A stretch of DNA of 64,000 nucleotides from Bugula neritina (taxonomy: Eukaryota > Bryozoa > Gymnolaemata > Cheilostomatida > Bugulidae), in contig OZ037767.1 in assembly GCA_964035545.1 (NCBI GenBank), positions 13,852,801 to 13,916,800 on the forward strand. Direction: 5' to 3'. Below the pieces are notes generated by a model that saw nothing but the letters and a program-made list of their open reading frames with translations, did no database searches and was not told the DNA's origin. The stretch's first letter is position 1. The number at the start of each line of letters is the position of its first letter. Below, in pieces: positions 45,906 through 57,649 of this stretch. The position numbers and the translations under genes were made by a program.

Positions 45906-48900
45906 CTAAAAATACACGCTAGACAAGATGAGCGACGAGGATTTGAAAAGACATCCGTCCAAGACATCGGCCCTCCTATTTTTAGACTAAAAACCGCCAC
46001 AGCTACAGAGTAGAAAGTCCCTAGGATACACGGCTGTGTACTTTAATCGGAAATTATGCATACGGGATCAATAAAATGAATTCCACGTCACTCAGTTTTG
46101 ATGTATGCCATGTCTAATATCTTGAGCTAACATAACATTACTTTGGCATAGAGGAGCGTGTCTGGTATATAACAGCGATGACAAACACAGGGGCGAATAT
46201 GAAGCAATGACTGAAGCTGGGTATATATAACACACACACACACTGTAACCAAGTTAACATAAAAAGGATGCTATATAATAACACACACAGCTGTAGCACA
46301 TGAGTCACTAACATAGGGGATGTAAACCCGTTAGATATTAAGACATTATGATACTAAAAAGAGGAGTAGTAGCGTGATTCACTGCTTCAGTGAGACAAAG
46401 ATCGGGTGGATCAGACCCCCCCCCCACCCGCAATTATTGGTGATGTCGGCAAAGGCCCCTGGAAAACCTCAGACCAAAACACACTTTAGTCTAATTAAAC
46501 CAGAAGTTCCCAAGGGATGGTGACTTTTAACAAGTGTCTTAAACTGGGACACTGGAAGAGTAAAAGTACAACTCGCATAATTAAAACTGCATCAACCCAC
46601 CTCCCTCCTTCTCCATTCTTCTATGTACAAGCTCCAACTCAAAGTCTAAAACAACAGAACGAGTTCAACAACAACACGATACAAGAACCTGTTCAGGATA
46701 AATAAACTCCATTACGTTGTTGGCACTGCAGCTGAATGTAGCAGGCTGTATATTGAGTATACTACGACCTAGTTGATGATAGATACAGTGTACAGTACAG
46801 GGAATTAGATAAATTAAGGGTGCAACTATTATAGCATAGATAACAGGAAAACCTGTGTAATACAACACTACCATCAAAACAATGAATTAAGCTCTATAGT
46901 AACTTCATTGTATCATTACCTCATTATATGTTATGTACCAGCACAGTACCTCAATATTACTAGTTACTTACTTCTAATACTTACTATTAGTTGCTTACTA
47001 CCAGTTACTTACTACTAGTTACTTACTTTAAGTTACTTACTACTAGCTACTTACTATTGATTGCTTACTACTAGCTACTTACTATTAATTACTTACTTTA
47101 AGTTACTTACTACTAGTTACTTACTTTAAGTTACTTACTACTAGTTACATACTACTAGTTACTTACTACCAGTTACATACTACTAGTTACTTACTACTAG
47201 CTACTTACTACTAGCTACTTACTACTAGCTATCCCAAGGTAATGTATTATTTTGATGAAAAAAAACATTTTAATCCCACTATCTATCATTATGAAAAGTT
47301 TCCCTTGCTAATATTAGTGTAGTCGTAGATTCAAAAATCCCAGGAATGTCATGACTACTCAAAATAGTAAATTAATGACCCATTTACACTTGAAACTAAG
47401 ATCTGCAGACAGAAAAGACAATCTGTAGACATAACACAAGTTAAGTAGGTTTCATAAAGACAATTGGCTTATAAAGCTGAACTTTTGAACGACCATTAAA
47501 CCTATAAATATAATTAGCTAAAGTTCATTTAGTCATGCTGATGGTTGCAAATACATTATTAACCTGCTGAGTCGTTGCAATATAATTATGACATGAGTTG
47601 CCAAATTTCAGCTCGATCTATTATTTGACTGTAAGTTTATTATTATATGAATTCTCAGCCCTAGATCTCAATTGCATTCACGAACATCAGTTTGAAACGT
47701 GAAACTTAGAAGAGAAAGCTTCAATGATTTAATTTCAGTTAACTTAGGCTAGATCAAAGTGAAAATAGTTAAAGTAAAGGTAATGGCCTCAGATAATGGC
47801 TTAGGTGAAGAAACTCCAGCCAAATCAAATAAGACCGACTGCCATCGTGCTTAGCTTAATACTCAATACGTGTAGTAATGTGCAGTTGGTATGAAAAACA
47901 TAAAATAATTGATTTAATTCTGTTTTTATGAAATTTAAATACAACTATTATCAGTTAATGAGAGAACTAGAGTAATATGGAAACCATAGACCCTCTACTA
48001 AATAAAATAAAACTGCTAAGGTTACCTTTTGGATTAGAACTAAGCTATTATGCAATCTGCTTTGAAGATTTTCAATAAAAACCTGCAATTATGTCTATAG
48101 AAAGCTTGAAAGTTACATACTTCTTGGATGAGCGAAACAGTTTCACTCATATAGGTATTAAATGCTTAAGATTATAAAATAGTGCAACATTTGTCGTCAC
48201 ACCAAAACACTGAAATCTAAACATCTAATGTTCAAGTTTGTATCTAAGAATACAAAATCCCACAAGCTTTAAATTTTGAAAACCCTAAAAAACATACTTT
48301 TATTTCACTGCAATAGCAAATTAATAACTATCTGCAATCAAAAATGGACTATTCTTTGTAGTTTTTGAATATAAACCTCATGAATAAATGAAAATTGGTA
48401 ACTATTGAAACTAAATAAAATTATTATCATTAGAGCTGGGTCACAGTGCTAGGTTAAGTCAATGACTAACCAAGATAATACAAGAAAATTCATGTCAAGT
48501 TAACCAATAACTAAGTCAATATAAAGCCAGTACTTGATTAAGTCGTAGTGCTAATATAAAATATTACATACAATAATAGAAATTGGTGATTAGTCAAAAA
48601 AAGATTTGAAGAAGTTAAATAAAGAAATAATGATTTTTAAGATCTAAATATTATACAAATTGAAATTTATAGGCTTTTAATTACCTTGTGATGCTCAACT
48701 CAGTTGCAAAATACAACTAATTTTACCTACTTAAAGCAATTACAAGGTCAACCAATAGTTTGGAACATCCATTTTAGCACCATAGACTTACTTAAATAAA
48801 AATATGTACTCACTATGCGTGTAACTTGTCTTAAGTCCTTACTAAAATGCGCTATCCATAGCACTGTTATCTAAAGTTAAACTAATCCTGACCCAAATCA

Positions 48901-49211
48901 CTGAAACAAGCACTGCTGTGTGCTGTTTCTATTGTTGAAGTGAAACTGAAAGCCACATTAGAGAGCTTTTGACCTCTGAAACAAGGTGTATTTTGTTTTC
49001 ATTTCTAACTACTTTATGTAGCTCAACTATTTTTCACAATTGTCTGAAAACTCCTATAACACCGAAATTATTTGATTGTAAATTTAGCACAGCAAAGACT
49101 AAGTTAAAAATTCTGCTAATAAAAGTAGCTATTTAGTATAGACCCCATCACACTTTTTAATCAAGTTGTTTGGGTACTATTATTTCCCTAACCTACCAAG
49201 AGCTTTTCACC
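45906..49211. other. Upstream of the recognised Arkadia exons; no coding exon found
   Basis: It contains a short (CA)n near 46232, a C-run at about 46417, a diverged SINE fragment (about 46370-46530, with ATTGGTGATGTCGGCAAAGG) and a GTTACTTACTACTA satellite (about 46965-47230). The missing Arkadia 5' exon(s) may lie here or in 51-55 kb. Confidence 0.5.
46965..47230. repeat. GTTACTTACTACTA satellite with GTAAGT on the minus strand
   Basis: About 20 degenerate units of TACTACTAGTTACTTAC. On the minus strand, the transcription direction of the Arkadia gene, nearly every unit contains AGTAAGTAAC, a consensus-like 5' splice site. No exon is recognised beside it. Confidence 0.85.
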
Positions 49212-49213
49212 TA

Positions 49214-50995
49214 CAGTGCTGTGAAAAAGTTTAAGGACGCCTCATTGTTTTCCATAATAGCAATGTTCCAAGCTAATTTTAAGGCATGACAAATGCATTT
49301 CCATAGGCATGATACCTATCAAAATGATCCTTAAGATCTCCTTATCTCATTTATATAAATTATTAGTGTCTCTTTTCACTTCCTTCCAAAATTTGGGTGA
49401 AATAATGAGATACTATGCATATATGGGAATTATTCAATGTTCTCACAATTTGTGTGTACTGTAGGATATCAGAATATTTTACTTGAAACATAGAAAAATA
49501 TTGTATGTGATTTGTTTTACACATTATAGCAGCATTGCAACACACAGTGCTTTAAATTTTAGTATTAATTTTTTGTGGGCCAGCCTTTATTCTCAATCAC
49601 TAGTCGGCAGCGACGAGGCATCGACTCGTACAGCTTCTCCAACTCGTTTCCAGTCACCACATGATGCCATGCATGAATTACAAGCTCTATGAGTGTCACC
49701 TTAGTTGTTGGCTTCTGTGAAGAGACTATTTTAGCCATTCTTGACCATGAATTTCTTATTGGGTTCAAGTCCCGGCTTTGGGCTGGCCAGTTAAGCGTTG
49801 AGACCCTCTGCTTTTTCATCCACTCTTTAACAGTTTTTGCCCAATGGCATGGTGCATTGTCATCTTCAAATATGTTAATTTCATTTAAAAAGAAGTTTTT
49901 TTATGATTGGAAGAAGTTTAGCATTGAGATTCTCTATATATTTTTGGGCATTAACATCATTTTAAAGCAATTACTGAGTCGACCTACACCTTTTGATGTT
50001 ATACAACCCCAGAACATAACACTGATAGGGTGCTTAATTGTTGTAAGAATACATTAGGGGTTATATTCCTCATACTGATATCTTCTAACAACACAGTTTC
50101 CAGCATGATTGTTCACATTAAATGTAGATTTATCTGAAATAATTACTTTTTTCTAATCATTCACTGTCTAACTACCAAGCTCCTTGGCCCACCGTAGCCG
50201 GTTTTTTCGCTACTTCTCGGTTAGTAGAGGCTTCCTTCTTGCTTTGCAGACACATAGACCATGGCTCAGCAGTCTTCGCCTTATCAGGGATGTCGAAGCT
50301 GTTGTTCCTGTTGATTCTGATCATTCTTTGCCAACTCAGGACTTGTTTTATGGCAATCTTTCTTGCTGATCCTAATGAAAACCTTGTCATCTCCGAGTGT
50401 GCTTATTCTTGGTCGTCCACTTTCAGGTCGATCTGTTACACTGCCAGTCTCCATGAATTTCTTGATAATTTGATAAACAATTGTCTTTGCTTTGCCAACC
50501 TTTTCAGATATTTTCCTAATTGAATAACCTTCGTTATGCAAAAAAATTATTACAAACCTTGCTTTTGAAGTAAGATTTACAGCTCTCATTTTGTCTATGC
50601 GCAGCACCTAAGTGGACACCATGTAAAAGCTTACAACTAAATGACAGATTTTAAATTATGGAAGAAAGTCATACTTTATGGTATCATGATGCCATGTACA
50701 AAGTCAAATTTCACTGTTTAGCCTTTTGTGATTATCAGAAACGATAAACTTTGGAAACATAAAAACACAGGAGTTGCGCTTTCCTAGCTGCTTGTATAGT
50801 TAGCCCGAAAATAGGTAGAAAACATCACAGCAGTAGGAATTTATATGGTGGGAATTGTAGTGCACATTCTAGGGGTCATTTTGATATATAGAACTTGCAG
50901 GAAAATACTAAGAACTTCCAAGAAATGCCTAATAAACAATACATAGAAATACATAGAAATTTTTGCAAGCGTCCTTAAACTTTTTCACAGCACTG
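49214..50995 (-). mobile_element. Tc1/mariner (DD34E) transposon, decayed
   Basis: The terminal inverted repeats CAGTGCTGTGAAAAAGTTTA and AAACTTTTTCACAGCACTG extend for about 26 bp (to GGACGC / GCGTCC). TA lies at 49212-49213 and 50996-50997, the classic target duplication. The 1,782-bp element contains one degraded transposase gene on the minus strand. Confidence 0.95.
49565..50607 (-). pseudogene. Tc1-type transposase pseudogene
   Basis: The N-terminal HTH DNA-binding region is visible in one frame (IFLHNEGYSIRKISEKVGKA, then GSVTDRPESGRPR). The catalytic regions are in other frames: first Asp in IISDKSTFN, the conserved VMFWGC, second Asp in FEDDNAPCH, and WPAQSRDLNPIRNSW, where the family has DLNPIENLW. 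The third acidic residue (Glu, 34 residues after the second Asp) is Arg. At least one nonsense codon (after EEYNP) and several frameshifts interrupt it, so it cannot make active transposase. Confidence 0.9.
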
Positions 50996-50997
50996 TA

Positions 50998-53900
50998 CAT
51001 CTATAAAACTAGTACAGTGTTGCAAGCTTTCAGCAACCATTTCAATAAAACATTTTTTAACAGGTCAAACTACTTGCCATCTATATTGTGTTCTTAGGAA
51101 TAGTATCTAAAATAATAATAATTTGTATAAATTTGTAAGTCTACCTATTTTGAAACTGATACTGATACGTATTCGTAAAACATTGAAATGCTACTACAAT
51201 AGCATCTCAAGAAAGAAAATCCAGCTATTTAACTTTAGCTAATTCCAAATTTCTACTTGTTCAACTTTCAAAGCCTTTCAACAGGCTGATTACAACTTGC
51301 ATATCAAATAGTTGAGCAAGTCAAACCGTTGAGGTGTGGTATTTCGAGTCAATGTGATTTGAACCTAACTCTGATTACTGCAAGGAATAGCTTGTGAAAA
51401 ACAGCTGAAGATTACATTAAGTGTTTTGGATTTTTTCCAAAATAGTTATTACTTTGATTAACATCAGCGAAATTGAAACAATTATTTGCATACAAGACTA
51501 GGTACTGAAAACAATTGCAAATTTTAAGATAATCATTGATTTTATATCGTATGTATCATAAGGGTAATATGTAATATAGACAATCTAATGGTCCTATGAA
51601 TGATTTTACTAAAACATTTCAATTCTATATGACTACAATTATTATTAAAAGTTACTACTAGTACTTAGACATAAGCTTTATCAACATTGCCTATTGGCAT
51701 ATTTAAGATTTAGAATTATTAGTATCTACATGTACATATGTATTGATAAATATCTTAGTATTGATATTAACACATTGATTCTAGTTATTATTGCTATGAT
51801 AACCAAATGGAATACTCATACTGGTAAGACCACAAATGTAGAATTGCTATATTTGTAGAAATAAAATAATTAAAATCATAATAGCTATCATTGAAATTAT
51901 TTTAATTACAAATAATTCATAATTAACAGTTAAATAACTTTAATTAATTTTTAATGGTACTCATACTTATAGTATAAATGGCAATCATCAATGATTCTAT
52001 TGTTAAATACTGGCATATTCAACATTATCCATAATGCATTAGGCTAATTAATTTTAATTTACTTTTAGCTGTAATTATGATGTTAAAAAGCTGAAAAAGC
52101 TAAAACCAAAAACTCCAAGCACACAATGACAAATAAGCTTAAGGATTGAACTCACTAAAGAGTATAGATAATGATTATGTTAACTTTAAGTTATATGAAC
52201 ATAACTATTAGTAAAAGTAATAGTATGGCAGATTATTATCATCATGGTCAGCATCACTTTATGGTGGTATACAACTATGACTATCATCAGCATTAATATT
52301 ACTGTTAGTAAGTAAGTATTAGCATTACTAATACTATTAGCCTTCGTATCAATTTTAAATGAACGATTAATAATCATACAAAAAACTTTAAAAAAGAAGT
52401 AATGATTGGTTATCATTATTAATTTATTATAAGTATCATTACCATAATAACTATTCCAAAATTCAGCTTACAGTTATTGTAAAAAAAGTAAAACCAATTC
52501 TAGAATTGAATCAGTATCACCAAAGTCTACATAATAATATGTAACATAAAGTTAGTACTAGTTAAGATTACGACCAACAGCCACATGTTTATTTTATTAT
52601 TTAAAATAAATATCATGTCCAATATCCTTGAAAAATAAAGTGAAATTAAACTATGATTATGAAATTAAAACACCTGAATGAGCTGAATTTCAAGCTCAAT
52701 AACCAATAATTAGCGGAATACGTATTCTAATGCCAGTAGACTTTGCTGAGTGACTTGCATTGTGATTGAGTGATTGACATTAGCCATTAGGTGATTAACA
52801 ATAAGTAGAACATTAATATTAACTTTTTATTTCCAGTTTCGTTTTTAGGTGCCATTTTCAATTTATTTTGATTTTCACATTGATTTTGAAGTTTGACCTT
52901 CTGGTTCTAACTACTAATAGAAAACTAAACCTAAAAGAAGTAAAACCAAAATTAAATTAAGATACGTTTAAACTTTAATTACTATCGCATCACTTGCAGT
53001 GCTAACTTTAGGGTCCCAACACTAACAGTAACTCAAACTGAAACTGACTCTGAGAAAGTGACTCTGACTCTCACTCTCTGTAAGGCCAAGAGTAAGTCAA
53101 ATTGAAATTGTAACACATAATCATATTCATATTGATTATTGGTATTCATAGTCATAGTCAGTATCATAGTGATTGTCTAAGTCACGTTGATATTCATAAT
53201 TCATATTGACAGTCATCATCATAATGATTATGATAATCAGAATGAAAATGATATTCAATTTCGTATTCACTATCACTATGACTATGAGTATGAGTATGAC
53301 TATTGTCAAATGTATTGTCGTATTGAATTTCAATTTGAATTTGCAATATAAATTAAAATATTATTATTTGAAAACTAATAGTAATACTAGCATTATCTTA
53401 TTTTGCTAACAAAAAAGTGTTTCTAAAAAATTATTTCCACTGGAGCGATTAAAATAGCAATCACCTTGCGTTTATTATTGTCAACCAACTGCTACTGGTA
53501 TCTGATAAACATGTTCGTAATGGCTGAAAGTGAACTAGCTAAATGTTCTGACTGAAGGCAAGGAACGTATTTCACATATAGCCTAATTTCATACATGCAA
53601 GGTCGAACAAGGACACCGGGTGTATTGATTTATTTTCTACTGTGTTTAAAATATTAGTCTGCACACGTTTCACCCGCAATATTTTAGTCTAATAATAATG
53701 AGCTGAAAGGTCAAGGAAAGAATGTCCTATCGACATCGTTCAAATGTGTTGCTACTAATTACGTAACTTGTCTATGTTCAACTATGAGAAAGTAAAAGTA
53801 ATGAAATAATATTTATATTGACATTGCTTTATCAAACACGAACAAACATCATGTGTAAACTAAGATACATTGAAAATGAATTTGAAGTTGAATTCGATGT

Positions 53901-55509
53901 TCGACTTTCACTTACTCTTACTCTTACTCTTAGTCTTAGAGTTAGTGTTTCAGTTCAAGTTTCACTCAACTACATGTCATTATCATAATGATTATCTTTA
54001 AGTTTATGTGACTGTTCAAAATGTATGCTCATGTTGTAACTAACTGTTTACATATTCATATTGCCTTTTGTATTTTTAAGTCGCTGTGCTTGATCATGAT
54101 GTTCGACTATCCCTATTTTCTTTTCTAAATTGTATTTTACTTTGTTTATTATTACTTTTGTTTATAGTTGTAGTGAATTTATATTTGATTTTACACTCAA
54201 TCTCATGGCCACAATGATTGTTTTGTGTAATATATTAATTTTAGATATATTTTTATATTCTAGAATATTATCGCTACATTCTAGGGCCTAGAGAGTGCGA
54301 GAGAATTGTAGGAACTATTACTATTCCTATTAGTATTAAACTATTATAACAATTTACTTGTAGACTTATCAATTTTTTACTTGCCAACACATCACAAACT
54401 TGAAACTTGAACATCATAGAGTGACGATTATAAGCATAATGATAATTTAGATGTTTTATTTGATCAAAAGAATTTACTAATTATAATGTTTCTTTTAAAT
54501 ATTACTGCAACTATTAGTATTACTATTATTAATTTAGTTATTAAACTTATGGTTAAATGCAAGTTGAAGTTGAACTAACTCCTAGTTCTAGTCTATGCCA
54601 GTATTAATGTGAGTATGCTGTGTAGATATTTTGTTTTTATTTTCAGCTAATATTATTTTAAATTTTATATTCATTAAATTTAATAGAACCTAAACTGACA
54701 CTGGTCAGTTAATTGTCATTCTCAATATTAATATAGGTAACGAAGTTAGTTTCAACATGATGGTTAATTTTTTGTGACTATCTAATTCCTTTAATCATTT
54801 TGGTATAACTATTAGTTACACTCACACTATCATCATTACCATCACATCAGTGCAGTTTTAGTAGAAGTTATAATTTGTTACAACTGTTAACAGAGTACTC
54901 TATTTAGAATATTTTGTTCAATTCTTAGCCCTAATGCAGCAGCATAGTGTGGTTTAGTTTGCGGGTGTTTCTTGTCAAATCCCAGTTTTGTGGTTGGAAG
55001 AAAAAAAATATCAAAGTAGTTTATAGCAAACATTCTAAAATAAAGTTTGGCCATCTTTAAGTTGCCGCTTGCATGAACGCAAAAACTGTGTCCCTAATTC
55101 TATCGTAGTGCAGAATCCACTCCATATGAAGAATTTAAGGAGCAAACATATTTTATTTTTTAAGTAACTTGATTTGTAGCTGGTCTTTTGGTTCAAATAG
55201 ACTATTTGTTAGACATTTTTAAATTCATTTGGAAATGAAATATTTATTACTAAATAATTTTATGAGACAAAGTTTGCATTTCTCGAAATAGTTTTACATA
55301 TTATATGCAAGCATTGGTCTTTTTTTGTGCACTGTGCAAAAGTTATACATTTTTCTTATTTGTAATTTGAACTGTTAAATACATTGATGGACGTCACATG
55401 AGAGTAAGTGCACGTCTTACCATACGACTATCTAATCAGTGACTAAATTCATCAACTTCTTCGTTCCAGATGGTGATCCGTCCATATCTTGCATGCTGAC
55501 ACACTCATA
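50998..55509. other. AT-rich region upstream of ALG13; no coding exon recognised
   Basis: Low-complexity DNA with scattered degenerate simple motifs, such as TATTACTATT-like and GACTATGAGTATGAG tracts around 53.1-53.4 kb and CTTACTCTTACTCTTAC at 53.9 kb. Short frames here are compositional. It probably holds the ALG13 promoter and perhaps the divergent Arkadia first exon. Confidence 0.45.
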
Positions 55510-56799
55510 ATGCATTGCTTTGTGACAGTCGGCACTACAAAGTTTGATGGGTTGGTAAAGGAAGTGGCTCGACTGGAATTTATGGAGGTGACGACTTCTT
55601 TTGCTTTGATTTTTGAATGTAGAGTTTAATGTTTGTAATGAAGGCATCAGTTTCAAAAACAGCTGTGTTGTTTATTATTTCTGCCTGCAATGGGCCACAA
55701 CAAATAACAACAGTAATGTGACATTTAAAAATAAAACAATTTGTTGTTCTGTGCACTTTGTAGTATTCGTTAGGCTTCATGGGTGGTAAAATGCAAATAT
55801 TTAATGAATAATGGATTTCCTGTTCCAGGCTCTTTATGAGAAAGGCTACAGAAGCCTGTGTATTCAAGCAGGAAGCGGTGAAGTTAGTGAAGAGATGTTG
55901 ACTAGAGCCAAGGCTAAACTTTCTGGTTTGGAAGTCAACTGGTTCCAGTACAAGCCCAATATTCTAGCTGACATCAGCGCTGCCGATCTAGTTATTAGTC
56001 ATGCCGGTAGGAAACCCTTCCGGTTGTTAGACATTTTTGTACTGTTAGACATCTTTGTACTGTGAAATATCTTTGCACTGTTTGTTTCTGTAGATCAAGT
56101 TCATCTCTAGTAAATGAGTAGGTTCTATACACCATATTATGATGTAATATCCTGTATAATATTTTCAGCTCTTTCATGTTACATCAACCTCTCATTTACC
56201 AAGTTTTCTTACGATATTTACTCGTTTTTCGTTAACTTCCAACTCCCGGATTTCCTATGCTGCAGCATCACATACTTTTTAATATTTTCAGTAAAATTGG
56301 TTCGAAAAAAACAAAAAATTATATTGTTTGCATAGGTGCCGGTAGCTGTCTAGAAATTATGCATGCTAACAAGCCTTGCATAGTCGTGGTGAATGATAAA
56401 TTAATGGGAAATCACCAGGTTGAGTTGGCTGAGAAGTTATCTTCTCTTGGTCACGCTGAATACACTACACCTAGGTTGGTATAAGTCTTATGCCCTTAAT
56501 ATTTTAAAACGTTGTAGCATAGTTTTGAAATGCGAACTAATTACTGGAAATACCGATAATTTGAGTATTGGAAAATCCACACTGTCACAAAACTAAAGCT
56601 GGGCTATTATTATCGCTACATTTTTTTTTAATGCATAAAAAAATTTCAAGTATTAAGTTTTCAAATTTCTATTTTTAGTCATCTCATAGAGACAGTACAA
56701 AGTTTCAAGAGTGAAAATCTGTTGCCGTATGAGCCAGGTGATCCGAAGAGGCTTAGTAAGCACTTGCACCAACTTATGGGCCTTCTATATTCTGAATAA
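55510..56799 (+). CDS. ALG13: ALG13, catalytic subunit of UDP-GlcNAc:dolichol-PP-GlcNAc transferase, four exons
   Basis: Adds the second GlcNAc to dolichol-PP-GlcNAc on the cytosolic face of the ER, working with membrane-bound ALG14 in N-glycan precursor synthesis. Exons 55510-55587, 55829-56006, 56336-56474 and 56679-56799 are phase-consistent, giving 171 codons plus TAA, close to the roughly 165-residue short human form. The N-terminus [19 protein letters not shown] is the conserved GT-B start. [17 protein letters not shown], spanning the exon 2/3 junction, is the UDP-GlcNAc-binding signature. [20 protein letters not shown] matches the conserved VVVIN..LM.NHQ.ELA. The C-terminus is short, without the OTU and Tudor domains of long vertebrate ALG13. 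The AATAAA at 56795-56800 overlaps the stop codon. Confidence 0.95.
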
Positions 56800-57649
56800 A
56801 CCTATTCAACTATTCTATATTATTTAATGAGTTTGTAATACTCATCATTTCAGCTTTTCATAACCTACATTCAACGGACATAAACTTTGCTCATAATAAT
56901 AGAGTTGAGCATAATTTTCAAGAAGTGTGTCATCTTTAAGAGTTATCTTCTCACTGGAAAACAATTCTTTTTTTCCTGTCTAATAACAGTGTTGAATTAG
57001 TCTGTTGTATTTTAAATTAAGTCATTATTTTTTCTCAGAAGAATCATCTTTAAATGTGAAATATTTGTGGGACGCAAGAATCTAACTTAGCTGCATTATA
57101 TACAATCTTCACTGTAAATTTGTCTAGAAGGTTATATTCAACTAGTCAAATCACCAATCACTATGATTATGTTCAAGGAATAAAGTACTTTCTAAAAAGT
57201 CATAGCTTTGTCAGTCCTATAAATTGACCTCATTTCTGGAATGTTCAATTACTATTCAGCTGTCTAAATCTTTCATGTCATGAATATTGGTATGCATAGG
57301 CTTTTAATTTGTCAAATAATCTATCTCCTTTGAGATTTCGGGCTTTTAGGGGCAGGTGCTTGTTTCATATGGATAGTGGAGAGGATGTTAAAACCTCTTT
57401 CCCCCTTTTCTTTAGCTGCAGCAGGTAAATTAGGTTCAACGATAACAGTAAATACAACAATTGGGCAACTTTAAAGTTTTTAAGTTCAATGTAACAAAGC
57501 ATAGCTCTGCATTTAACAATGAATTAAATTCAACAATTAGTATACATTATGTTCTGACGTCATGTATAACATAAAGAGGCGTATTGAAGTATCTCTTTAG
57601 TTGAGAAAGTGTCATGTGCAGCTAATCTGAGAGTCTAGAATATTCCACA

